The translations under genes and the position numbers were made by a program. Under the pieces are notes generated by a model. The model was not told the origin of the DNA. It searched no databases and worked only from the letters and a program-made list of their open reading frames with translations. A stretch of DNA of 64,000 nt, from the NCBI GenBank assembly GCA_964654825.1, contig CAZZKG010000005.1, positions 35,347 through 99,346 on the forward strand, read 5' to 3'. Positions 55,364 through 63,962 of the stretch are shown here, piece after piece. Position 1 is the first letter of the stretch, and each line of letters starts with the position of its first letter. The stretch comes from CAZZKG01 sp964654825 (GTDB lineage Bacteria > Gemmatimonadota > CAZMKB01).

Positions 55364-55629
55364 ATGGTGGACACTGTCGCAAAGAATTCGAACCCTGGTC
55401 GATATACAATTTGAAGTCGATCTCCTTGAGACAGAGCCCCTCCCCCTCTATCAGCAGATTGCCGGAAGATCGATGCACTTGAACACGTTAGGACTCAGCA
55501 ATGAAGCAATTGCACGGCACCTCGGTATTGATGGGAAGACTGTCGCCAAGGGATTGAAGTGGATGAAAGATAATTCTCTCAACCGAGAATGGAATTGTAG
55601 TGAGGAAAATCGGAAGAACCGAGTATGAA
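55364..55629 (+). repeat. HTH-protein fragment, repeat copy 1 (transposase-like)
   Basis: A frame reads LETEPLPLYQQIAG, then HLNTLGLSNEAIARHLGI and DGKTVAKGLKWMK, ending at TGA 55627-55629. This is a helix-turn-helix segment of a kind seen in transposase or recombinase-associated proteins. The first 35 bases (55364-55398) are identical to 58698-58732. No start codon or upstream domain remains, so this is a fragment of a mobile gene. Confidence 0.55.
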
Positions 55630-55632
55630 TCC

Positions 55633-56331
55633 TCAGTGAAAGACAACCTTCGCCTGTTCTGTCCCATCAACTATCTCAAGATCGAAAACTTCGGAATCCC
55701 GGAGCGCTTCACTGTAGATGCCGACGCGCCCCTTCACGGTATAGACACCCTCTTCCACAAACTCGGGAATCGTCACTTCCAGTGTCTTACTCCGCTCCCC
55801 CGGTGGTATCGCTCTGTCGAGATATTTTATGGAAGTTCCGCTCACGGGTCCGCTGAAATCGATCCAGCCATCGATTGTCTGTGGATAGGGTGTGGGATTC
55901 GTTATCGCTGCTTCCCAGGATACGGTTGATCCGGTAAAGGCGATCTCGGGATATCCTTCAAATATGAGTAAACCATTAAACCGCTGGGGGAATTCAAAAG
56001 CCCCCATATCTATTCTGTCGCCGCCTCCTTCCGGGACATCAGACGTGGGATTTCCTGCATCGATACAGGGTGATCCGGGTGAGAGTGTATAATCACAGTC
56101 CTCGGGATCAACGAAGATCGGATCTTCATCAATATTTCCCACGTGAGGCCAGCCTCCCTCGATGAGGGAGAACTCTACTATTGAGGAGCGCCAGGATCTT
56201 CCACTTCGTTTTCGATATGAGACTGTTGAGTATATGTTATTCCTGTTCTCGTTCTGAGAACAAATATACTCATTTTGAGAACGGCCTGAAAGAGCAAACT
56301 TCTTCAACATCCTGCCATAGGGAATGGTCAT
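55633..56331 (-). pseudogene. C-terminal part of a beta-helix surface protein
   Basis: The frame from about 56165 downwards is clearly protein-like: NIDEDPIFVDPEDCDYTLSP, GSPCIDAGNP and RIDMGAFEFPQRF, then an Ig-like domain (IAFTGSTVSWEAAITNPTPY to FDLEIVDGTEQ). This is the end of a beta-helix exoprotein like that at 49585-51339. The first 55 residues of the open frame are unrelated, with no signal peptide and no helix coils, so the upstream part is lost. It abuts the HTH fragment at its 3-prime side. Confidence 0.6.
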
Positions 56332-56445
56332 TCCTTTGATCCGGGAATGGACAGTAAGAACCGGAATCCGACCAGCTGGAATGGGAATCGTGTCAGTCGG
56401 CCCTTCTGTTAGCAGATCACCGCGAAGTTCCTGAATGATTATACT

Positions 56446-57282
56446 TCAGTCCCGATATGGCTCAATGTTCAAAGCATCCAGTAAAGCATTCACCCTCTCA
56501 TAAACATCCCTTTGCACTCTTTCCCTCTCCTCACTGTCATCTATTTCCAGGAAATTCACAACCCAGATAGGCCCCATTTCTATATCCTGGAATTTTGATC
56601 GGATCTTTCCAAGTCCTTCCTCGACCAATTTGTTTTCCAGGTATGGTTCGAATGTTTCTACCAAAGTTTGAATACCTCCCGGATAGAATAAAATGGTGAA
56701 ATAAATGTCATAGGCGTCTTTCTCTCTGTATCTCTCCCATATCGCCATCCCTTTCATTACGAGGAATGGTATAAGATCGGCAACGTTTATCATCAGCTCA
56801 TTAAAAGAGCCATCCGGCATCTTACCCTGCAATTTCACAGGAGTATAGTGTTCGAAGACCAGGTCACAACCGCGTGCCTTCCGCGCCCTGACATCCTGAA
56901 TCTTCTGAGTTCTGTGAGATCGTCCTGTGCCTCCGTACTCACTCGAAAGGAGATCAATTTGGACCGTGATCGAAGGAGCACCTGCAACTTCGATTTCACG
57001 ATGAAAAATATAAGGCTGCTTCTGCTGGAGGTAACCACGCTCTTTCAACAGTTGCAGAATAGTTCTATAGGATTCGTTGGAGATCTTTCGAAAATCGAGA
57101 GCGATATCGATATCAAGGCTCCCTGTATGTTCATCTTTCTTGTCTTCCAGGAGGAAATAGGGGATCCATCCTCCCACCAGCACTATCTGATCACGAAACT
57201 CACCCAGCACAGTCATCACCTCGATCAATACGGAGAGGCTGATCTCGACTTCCCTTTTTCCATAGTCACTACGATTTACCAT
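56446..57282 (-). CDS. AbiEii-like nucleotidyltransferase (toxin of second AbiE pair)
   Basis: The 278-residue protein has the nucleotidyltransferase signature LVGGWIPYFLL (G37-G38) and TGSLDIDIALD (S55, D57, D59). Near residue 190 are MKGMAIWERYREKDAYDIYF, the K..R...KD.YD pattern shared with AbiEii-type enzymes. In known systems such enzymes inhibit growth by adding nucleotides to tRNA or other acceptors. Its ATG overlaps the stop of the antitoxin-like gene by seven bases. In contrast to the first AbiE pair, the frame is intact. Confidence 0.82.
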   Translation of the reverse strand: MVNRSDYGKREVEISLSVLIEVMTVLGEFRDQIVLVGGWIPYFLLEDKKDEHTGSLDIDIALDFRKISNESYRTILQLLKERGYLQQKQPYIFHREIEVAGAPSITVQIDLLSSEYGGTGRSHRTQKIQDVRARKARGCDLVFEHYTPVKLQGKMPDGSFNELMINVADLIPFLVMKGMAIWERYREKDAYDIYFTILFYPGGIQTLVETFEPYLENKLVEEGLGKIRSKFQDIEMGPIWVVNFLEIDDSEERERVQRDVYERVNALLDALNIEPYRD

Positions 57283-58358
57283 CGCTTCTTCAGCCGATTC
57301 TCCAGGAGAAATTCAGCCGCATCTTCTCCTCGTTCCTTGTAACTTTGAAGGTCCAGATAGAGCTGGATATCTGAGACGATTTTGAATCCTTCTATTTCCT
57401 GTACCTTATAGAATATCCCCTCATCGTAGGGCACGAGGAAAGTGACATTAGGTCCTGACGTGACCTCTTTGAGCTTCAATTCATTCACTATTCTCTCGAT
57501 TGGTTCGCACACGTAAGAGAATATCCTCTTGTATCGCAGGAAAGGTGCAACCCTGGAGGCCCCCGAGGTCAAAGTGAACGCATATTGAATCTGATCTCTT
57601 CTGCACACTTCCGATAGTCTCTTTTCGATAATCTCGATACTATCGAGAGAATAGAAATTCTTCAAACTGTTCTTCTGATAATTGTAATTTTCCGCCCACT
57701 TGTTTAACAGATCCAAGGGTTTTGACAGCCTGAATCTACTTCGCTTCCCTTTTCTGATGTCCTCCACCAATTCATATTCTAAAAGCCTTTTTCTTATGTT
57801 GGAAGCCATTCCAATACTGATTTCTGCTTCATCAGCCAGATCCTGTACGAACCACTCTCTCTTCGGATCGTCCAAAAGGACCCGCAAGGCCCGGGTAGAT
57901 TTCCTGGCGAATATGGACTTCAAGGACCATCTGGAAGGATAAGGATTCGGCTTTCCCTCTATACTGATAAAGACACCATCAAATCTGAGAAGACAATTTC
58001 CGGCAAGGTCCACAAAACCAATCCCTTCCTCCTCACATATTCTCCTTGATTCACTGGAAACAAAAGGAGCACCGAACACACCATACACCTTGTTTTTTCC
58101 CATAGAAAAGGATTGAAGGAGGTTAGCAGCCATCCGGATATAACGTGGTTGACCGAGCGATTTTACTTCAAAAACCAGAAGGTAGCTTTCCTTTCTCCCT
58201 GTTTTCACCTCAAGGACATAATCCGGCCTCTTTTCCCGGCCAGCCAGACTCCTCCCTCCGTCTATCAGCTCAGAGGACACGATCTCCACAAGGCCAGTAG
58301 AAACCAATAATTCTCGGGTAACTTGCTCCAATTTCGTTATGATTTCTTTTTCATCCAT
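57276..58358 (-). CDS. AbiEi-like antitoxin with endonuclease-fold N-terminus
   Basis: The protein has 360 residues in three parts. Residues about 40-140 look like a PD-(D/E)xK nuclease-fold domain (RPDYVLEVKTG, YLLVFEVKSLGQPRYI, then EEGIGFVDLAGNCLLRFDGV). Residues about 155-215 form a winged helix (VLLDDPKREWFVQDLADEAEIS, SNIRKRLLEYELVED). The C-terminus (ENYNYQKNSLKNFYSLDSIE, FTLTSGASRVAPFLRY, NVTFLVPYDEGIFY) matches AbiEi-type antitoxins encoded next to nucleotidyltransferases. It probably represses its promoter through the palindromes upstream. The leader is short, with no strong ribosome-binding site. Confidence 0.82.
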   Translation of the reverse strand: MDEKEIITKLEQVTRELLVSTGLVEIVSSELIDGGRSLAGREKRPDYVLEVKTGRKESYLLVFEVKSLGQPRYIRMAANLLQSFSMGKNKVYGVFGAPFVSSESRRICEEEGIGFVDLAGNCLLRFDGVFISIEGKPNPYPSRWSLKSIFARKSTRALRVLLDDPKREWFVQDLADEAEISIGMASNIRKRLLEYELVEDIRKGKRSRFRLSKPLDLLNKWAENYNYQKNSLKNFYSLDSIEIIEKRLSEVCRRDQIQYAFTLTSGASRVAPFLRYKRIFSYVCEPIERIVNELKLKEVTSGPNVTFLVPYDEGIFYKVQEIEGFKIVSDIQLYLDLQSYKERGEDAAEFLLENRLKKRW

Positions 58359-58382
58359 GAGTATGTTTCACTAAAATGTGAT

Positions 58383-58469
58383 GTTTCAGCAACTGCTGAA
58401 ACTATAATATAAATTGAAACATAAGTCAAGATGTTTCAATAAAAAGTTTATTTTCAGCGATTGCTGAAA
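58383..58469 (-). promoter_or_regulatory. operator array: two GTTTCAGC palindromes and flanking half-sites
   Basis: GTTTCAGC-N4-GCTGAAAC is perfect at 58383-58402. TTTCAGC-N4-GCTGAAA recurs at 58452-58469. Between them TTGAAAC (58414-58420) and GTTTCAA (58433-58439) form an inverted pair with 12-base spacing around the -35 box, and another TTGAAAC lies at 58482-58488. The palindrome centres are about 68 bases apart. This is the expected picture for cooperative autorepression. Confidence 0.8.
58401..58429 (-). promoter_or_regulatory. promoter of the second AbiE pair
   Basis: On the minus strand TTGACT (58424-58429), 17 bases and TATAGT (58401-58406). The -10 abuts the perfect palindrome, so a bound repressor would block RNA polymerase. 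Leader of about 36 bases to the ATG at 58358. Confidence 0.75.
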
Positions 58470-58697
58470 CTATTATTTGCATTGAAACCCAAGAGTTTGG
58501 AGTGTGTTATATTTCACTGATAGTGGCGCCTCTTCTCTCCCGCCGCTTCATCCGAGCGAGTAAGAGGAAACTGAAGGAGCCGGTGAAGCGGCATTGACTC
58601 ATACAATGGAACGAATGCGAAAAGTAGACTCAGCGGACACTATATGGACACCGGCGGGGAACAGGAACGCATAAACGCCTTTCCTGCAACAGGTTAG

Positions 58698-58835
58698 ATG
58701 GTGGACACTGTCGCAAAGAATTCGAACCCTGGCAGAAATACCTGTTTCAGTCGATCTCATCGAGACAGCGCCCCTACCCCTTTATCAGCAGATTGCTGAA
58801 AAGGCAATACACTTGAACAAGTTAGGGCTCAGCAA
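58698..58835 (+). repeat. HTH-protein fragment, repeat copy 2, running into the gap
   Basis: This copy starts with the same 35 bases as 55364-55398. It then reads VSVDLIETAPLPLYQQIAEK and HLNKLGLS in frame before the N run. It is the direct-repeat partner of the fragment at 55364-55629. Upstream, 58542-58592 contains a GCCGCTTCA/TGAAGCGGC inverted pair of unknown meaning. Confidence 0.6.
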
Positions 58836-58935
58836 NNNNNNNNNNNNNNNNNNNNNNNNNNNNNNNNNNNNNNNNNNNNNNNNNNNNNNNNNNNNNNNNN
58901 NNNNNNNNNNNNNNNNNNNNNNNNNNNNNNNNNNN
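58836..58935. other. assembly gap of 100 N
   Basis: The gap of exactly 100 N begins inside the second copy of the HTH repeat, consistent with a repeated mobile gene stopping the assembler. Confidence 0.98.
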
Positions 58936-59421
58936 GGTTAATGAGTATCCTATGTTAGATCATGTTGTGCCGTCCCTTGTGTTCAGTCAAATCTATGATT
59001 CTCCTCCATCTTCCCTGATCCGTTCATGGCCTCTTGCATTATGGACAGACTGGCTCATCATTCACACCACATTGTTATCAAAGGAGAATCCTATCGGAAG
59101 AGATTGAAATCAAAGTTCGAAAACGCTTGAAACCCGAAAATGCTCTGTTTAGATTAACGCTGGATATAGGGAAAGTGGGGAATACTTTTACCCTGCCTAT
59201 GGGGAATATGTTAGCTCCTGACAAGGCCTCACGCTACGCGGTGTACGAGGCTGCGGATCTCTACTTCGAAATTCAAACAAGCATACAGGCGGCGCCTTTG
59301 CCTTCTACCTGGAAATTAGGGCCAGCGGGCCGTGCGGGAGAAGGACTTCGAGGCCTTCCGAAAGCTCATGGACCGCAGCCGCCGCTACTACGGCAATCGC
59401 CAGGGGTGAGGCTACATGCAT
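58936..59421 (+). other. degenerate sequence with a coding-like scrap
   Basis: No intact gene is supported. Near 59290-59410 two plus-strand frames give AFAFYLEIRA and then QRAVREKDFEAFRKLMDRSR..YYGNRQG with a stop. That looks like the frameshifted end of a real protein I cannot name. The 134-residue open frame at 59034-59438 is a mixture of frames and is not believed. Confidence 0.4.
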
Positions 59422-59964
59422 TCATTGTCTTGTGCTGATATTTAATCGTATTCCTGCCACTGCTTGAAAATATGACAAAAGATGACTTTCAAAGCCGACC
59501 TTCTCATATGGTGGGGGCATGAGCACGAAACCTTGATAAGTAATCCCATGCTGAATGAGTTGCAAGACCTCCGTAACATTAAAAATTGCCTCGTTTCCCG
59601 CACCATTATCTCTCAGAGCATAAATGTTGATACCCAAGGTATCGTCATAATCACCGCCCGGATTGTGCCAGGGAGTATTCCAATCTACATATTCAGGAGA
59701 CCAGGCAGTTGACACAGGAAACAGATGAACTTCCATTATTTCATCGATCGGTCCGAATGGGATGTTCAACTTCGCAATCTCAATATCAAAATCCTCAAAC
59801 CTGTCGGGCAAGTCGAAATCAAATACAATACGGAATTCTCCCTTGCTGTTCTGGATAATCACATAATGAGAGACCTCCACCTCGTACATAGAGGCAATAG
59901 AAAACGAATGGCATCCCACGACCATAACAACAGCTTAGGCGACAAGAGTGTAAAGGCTTTTCAT
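59422..59964 (-). CDS. exported DNRLRE-like beta-sandwich protein, nonsense codon in signal peptide
   Basis: The domain (residues about 20-160 from the inner Met) has the DNRLRE/CBM96-like pattern: IVFDFDLPDRFEDFDIEIAK, LNIPFG, then VHLFPVSTAWSPEYVDWNTP. Proteins of this kind bind or decorate surface polysaccharides or precede other domains. An ATG at 59964 behind GAGGAG starts MKSLYTLVA, then TAA (59935-59937), then AVVMVVGCHSFSIAS in the same frame. So a stop now splits the signal peptide. The inner ATG at 59925 would start a shorter, perhaps non-exported form. Confidence 0.65.
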
Positions 59965-60000
59965 TTTTCTCTCCTCTAAAGATGCGAACGGAAAATCCCC

Positions 60001-62595
60001 TTACGGTTGAGGAAGAGGACAAGTATAACGATAAGGTTGCCACACGACGTTAGCGCTGAACTTATCCGGGTCAAGTGAATCCCAATAATTGTATTTCGCG
60101 AGAATTGTCTCGCTTGCGAAACTCTTTACGTGATACTCCAGACTATTGAAAATACAGTTATCTCCCTTATCCTGTTCAGAAATCCCCATATCCGGTTCAC
60201 AGTTATATGTCAAAATGCCGGCAAATCGAGTATTGCTTACGTAATTTCTCCTCACGTAGGAATCTCCCCCGCTCAACACTATTCCCCAATTACCAGGGAG
60301 CAGCAAATCTATCACGTTATCTGTAATATCTGATCTATAGTTCTCAACTCCTATTGCATACTCTTCAGCATACTGCGTTATTTCGTTTTCAGCTATCTTG
60401 ACATATGGAATGATGTCCGGGGGCCATGTCACGATGTTTTGAACAACCTTAGCGCCTATCGCAGTGTGAACAAAATCAGCATCTAAATCATTATTCTCGA
60501 TAAAAATACTCCCGCCCCATAGATTCATTGCCTGAACATAAATTCCACTTTCAAAAATGACTCCCGAAAATGTATTATTTTCGATGTGCACATCATCACA
60601 GTTAAAGTTATAATAATTGTGTGCATAAATCGCGTTTGGAAAGTCTGATATATTATTGTAACTTATATTCGTCCCGACAGACCGCACAATATGAATACCA
60701 ACCGAGTCGCTCGATATATCGCACCCAAGAATTTCCACATCCCCCTCCCAGTTCTCGACACGCACACCTTCAATAGCATGCTTAATTTCACAGTACTCGA
60801 GGGTATCGGTGCTCGCGTTTTCACAACGTATCCCTCCCCAATGCCAGGTACCTGGCGCGTATTCACTTGAAATGAAAGAGATGTAATCTTCAGGCGTTCC
60901 TTTTGATTGCAGTTTCCCATGAACGACGAGCTCCGCCGGATCTTCTATATTGGGCAGAAAAAATACATCAGTACCGGCTCCGATTGTGAGGGTAGCCCCA
61001 CTTTGTATATCTACATCTCCCGTAATTAATCTGTCCTTGTTCCATAACGTAGATTCGACAATAGGGCCACTGTAGTATTCCGGAGACTGCATGTCGACCG
61101 TAGTCCAAATATCCGGGAAATCGAGATCTCGTACATCTTCCCATGCAATTGCAACATGACCCTCCTGTCCGAACATACGAGCATCAATTGCTGGAGCACT
61201 GTTACTGATGGCTGGATTACTGCCATCGTTGACCTTTAAATTCGGATCAGACCACGTTAGACCGCCATCGACTGACTTGGCGAAGTAGATGTCATTACTA
61301 GATGATTCTCTACTGCTTATCCATGCCACATAGAGATCTCCATTCTTATCTGCGACAATCTCAGGCCTGTTATTTTCTTCCTGCAAAGTCCCGCTGTCAT
61401 CCACTCTGATATTGGAATCGCTCCAGGTCAATCCGCCATCAGTCGATTTGGCAAAGTAGACTTTCCAGTTACCATCATCTCGTCTATCATGCCATACGAC
61501 ATAGATGTAATCATTATCATCAATAGCAATCGTTGGTCTTGTTTTGATCTCTCCAGATCCATCGTCCACTTGGATGCTGGGCCGAATCCAGCTATTTCCG
61601 CCATCAGTCGACTTCGCTAGAAGAATGTGATAATTATCATTGTATCGTGAATCCCAAACCACATATATATATCCATCACTATCCACTGCGATATCAGGAT
61701 TGTACTGATTCCCTTCTGCTGCATCATCTATTTGAATATTAGGAATAGTCCAATGCGAGCCGCCGTCAGTAGAAGCCGCGAAGTAGATATCATAATCTCC
61801 GCTCGCATTCCTGTTGTCCCGCCAGGTCACGTAAATGTTGCCGTTATTCTTATCTACAGCTAGAGAGGGTGTTGCTTGATCACTTGCTGTTCCATCATCC
61901 ACTCTGATATTGGGAGACAGCCAACTCAAGCCGCCATCGGTGGATTTCGAGTAGTAGAGATCAGTATCAATGCCGAGTCCGACATTCTCCCAGGTTACAT
62001 GAATGGTTCCATCATTTGCCTTGTCCATCGAGTTCCTGATGTTGGAAGGATAAGGAAGGTCATAATCATTCACTCTTCTATTGGGGTGGCTCCAATTCCT
62101 TCCGCCATCGGATGAATCTGCGAATTTAATATCCGATGCCCCCTGCATAAAATGCGTCCATGCGACCGATATGTTCGCTCCTTTCCGATAGATCAGAGAA
62201 GGCTGTCCGTGGCTTATGAACATATCATCATTCACTTTGACGTTGCTCTTGAATGCATCCAATCCCAGTTGCTCATACTCGCTCGGTTGGGATGAGCTTA
62301 TTCTCTTTTGCGCCAATAGGCTCAAAGTTCTTGGATCAGAAATATCTAATATCAGGGTATCTCCACCATCCCACACGATGGCGATATCTCCCTGGATGCT
62401 GTAATCAGCAGAATCCATGCTCGTATTATAATAATCCACTAAAAGCGTATCCTGGGTTGACACATCATGTACCTTGAAAACTCCAGTCTCCAGCGTAAAG
62501 GAGTATTGAGATTGACCCAATAACCCATTCCAGGTGCAAATGAAAATGCAAGAGACAATGCTGGTGAGAATCAGGATTCTGCGTAATCTTGACAT
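60001..62595 (-). CDS. secreted sialidase-like (BNR) plus parallel beta-helix protein
   Basis: This is an 864-residue exoprotein. Signal peptide about 1-27. Residues about 115-500 form a propeller with at least six Asp-box repeats (SSDGGRNW, STDGGLSW, STDGGSHW, STDGGNSW, STDGGLTW, SVDGGLTW), each followed by IYVTWRD-like strands. Residues about 560-830 are right-handed beta-helix coils (IENNTFSG, ISYNNISDFPNAIYAHN, RSDITDNVIDLL). The catalytic Arg triad and Tyr of true sialidases cannot be identified, so glycan binding or a surface role is safer. It lacks the NPFNP tail. It follows the LVIVD gene by 44 bases, so they may be cotranscribed. Confidence 0.85.
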   Translation of the reverse strand: MSRLRRILILTSIVSCIFICTWNGLLGQSQYSFTLETGVFKVHDVSTQDTLLVDYYNTSMDSADYSIQGDIAIVWDGGDTLILDISDPRTLSLLAQKRISSSQPSEYEQLGLDAFKSNVKVNDDMFISHGQPSLIYRKGANISVAWTHFMQGASDIKFADSSDGGRNWSHPNRRVNDYDLPYPSNIRNSMDKANDGTIHVTWENVGLGIDTDLYYSKSTDGGLSWLSPNIRVDDGTASDQATPSLAVDKNNGNIYVTWRDNRNASGDYDIYFAASTDGGSHWTIPNIQIDDAAEGNQYNPDIAVDSDGYIYVVWDSRYNDNYHILLAKSTDGGNSWIRPSIQVDDGSGEIKTRPTIAIDDNDYIYVVWHDRRDDGNWKVYFAKSTDGGLTWSDSNIRVDDSGTLQEENNRPEIVADKNGDLYVAWISSRESSSNDIYFAKSVDGGLTWSDPNLKVNDGSNPAISNSAPAIDARMFGQEGHVAIAWEDVRDLDFPDIWTTVDMQSPEYYSGPIVESTLWNKDRLITGDVDIQSGATLTIGAGTDVFFLPNIEDPAELVVHGKLQSKGTPEDYISFISSEYAPGTWHWGGIRCENASTDTLEYCEIKHAIEGVRVENWEGDVEILGCDISSDSVGIHIVRSVGTNISYNNISDFPNAIYAHNYYNFNCDDVHIENNTFSGVIFESGIYVQAMNLWGGSIFIENNDLDADFVHTAIGAKVVQNIVTWPPDIIPYVKIAENEITQYAEEYAIGVENYRSDITDNVIDLLLPGNWGIVLSGGDSYVRRNYVSNTRFAGILTYNCEPDMGISEQDKGDNCIFNSLEYHVKSFASETILAKYNYWDSLDPDKFSANVVWQPYRYTCPLPQP

Positions 62596-62639
62596 CGTCG
62601 TACCCTCCCTTCAATCACAAAACATACGAACAGCCAAGG

Positions 62640-63962
62640 TTATTTCAGAATTACCATTCTCCTGTTTGTCGCATAATCTGCCACCCTTAACTGATAATAA
62701 TATGTCCCGGAACTGACCCGTTCACCCATTTCATTGCTTCCATTCCACAGCACGCTGTATTTGCCGGGAGATTTCACACCTTCGCGAAATCGTCTCACAA
62801 GTTTTCCTCTCATATTATAGATCGAAATGAGAACCTCTGCCTTCTCAGCTAATTCATAGGGTATTCTGGTAACCGGGTTAAAGGGATTCGGGTAGTTCTG
62901 ATAGAGGACAAATGTTTCCGGGATGTGTGGCGATTCTTTGTCTTTTTGATTCTCAACGTTAGATCCTGATCCTGTCTCTTTCAAAATCACGAGAGCCGTG
63001 CTGTCTGCAACATAGACAAGTGAATCCACTACGTGAATATCATAGGCATAGCCGGAGGTGTTGTAGTGTGCAAAATCAGGATAGACCTTTTCCACCCCTG
63101 TGTCGCCCTCTGCGACATATACTTTATCGCCAGGCAGAAACGCTTGAAAAATACCGATGGCCATTCCCAAGTGACCGGCATCGGCGATTGTTGCTGGGAC
63201 TCTAGGATCAGTAACGTCAACCACCGGAACATACCTTCCATCCGCTACCCAGAAATACCTTTCTGTTTCATGTTCAAAATCAACCTCATAAGCGAATCCA
63301 CCAGACTGATTACCCCAGAGACCCGTTTCAAAAGGATTGCTGGGATCAGAAATGTCAACAACAAATACGGGAACACCAACCGATACAAAAGTGTACTTAT
63401 CGTAATCAATTGTTCCTGCGTCAATGCTGATTGCGGGCCCCATATTCGACAAGGTGTATCCCCGGAATTCAGGATTGGCCACATTCGATACGTCATACAC
63501 ACTCATTCCCGAATCGCTGTCGGCGATGTACGCGAAGCCATCCCACACTACGATATCCACAGCAGAATCCAATGTATTGAAGTTTCTCACGAAGCTCACT
63601 TGCACCGGGTCTGAAATATCGAAGATAGCCACGCCGGAATCACCATCAGCAATATATGCATAGGGGCCATCTATCCAGACCTCGACCGCGGTACCGGGAG
63701 TGGCAGCGCTGTAGAGAATTACTGGACTATATGGATCCGAGACATCGACCACCACCAGGCCTCTCGAATTGGCGATGAAAGCCTCGTTCTCCTCCACAAT
63801 CACATCCCGGACAGACCCCGGGATCGGCAACTGAGAGAGGAACTCGAGTTCCACCGCCACAGCGGGGGAAGGATAACACATGAATAGAGTGAATATAAGG
63901 AAGAAGGGGGGAGAGAGAATGCAGGAATGAATTCTTGCTTGGAAAAGCTTCGGTTTCTCCAT
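62640..63962 (-). CDS. LVIVD-repeat secreted protein with C-terminal sorting domain
   Basis: From the ATG at 63962 (GGGGGTG site) the product has 440 residues; the longer frame adds ten residues that precede the basic signal-peptide start. Signal peptide about to AVAVE. Six or so LVIVD repeats follow (GLVVVDVSDPYSPVI, GVAIFDISDPVQVSFV, GMSVYDVSNVANPEF), forming a beta-propeller. The C-terminus is the sorting domain (LYQNYPNPFNPVTRIPYEL to RRMVILK). Function: a surface-exposed propeller, ligand unknown. It is at the window edge; its promoter may lie outside. Confidence 0.87.
   Translation of the reverse strand: MEKPKLFQARIHSCILSPPFFLIFTLFMCYPSPAVAVELEFLSQLPIPGSVRDVIVEENEAFIANSRGLVVVDVSDPYSPVILYSAATPGTAVEVWIDGPYAYIADGDSGVAIFDISDPVQVSFVRNFNTLDSAVDIVVWDGFAYIADSDSGMSVYDVSNVANPEFRGYTLSNMGPAISIDAGTIDYDKYTFVSVGVPVFVVDISDPSNPFETGLWGNQSGGFAYEVDFEHETERYFWVADGRYVPVVDVTDPRVPATIADAGHLGMAIGIFQAFLPGDKVYVAEGDTGVEKVYPDFAHYNTSGYAYDIHVVDSLVYVADSTALVILKETGSGSNVENQKDKESPHIPETFVLYQNYPNPFNPVTRIPYELAEKAEVLISIYNMRGKLVRRFREGVKSPGKYSVLWNGSNEMGERVSSGTYYYQLRVADYATNRRMVILK

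Noticed and set aside
59034..59438. 134-residue plus-strand frame after the second gap
   Set aside because: Its composition changes midway and the coding-like pieces are in other frames, so it is a decayed region rather than a gene.
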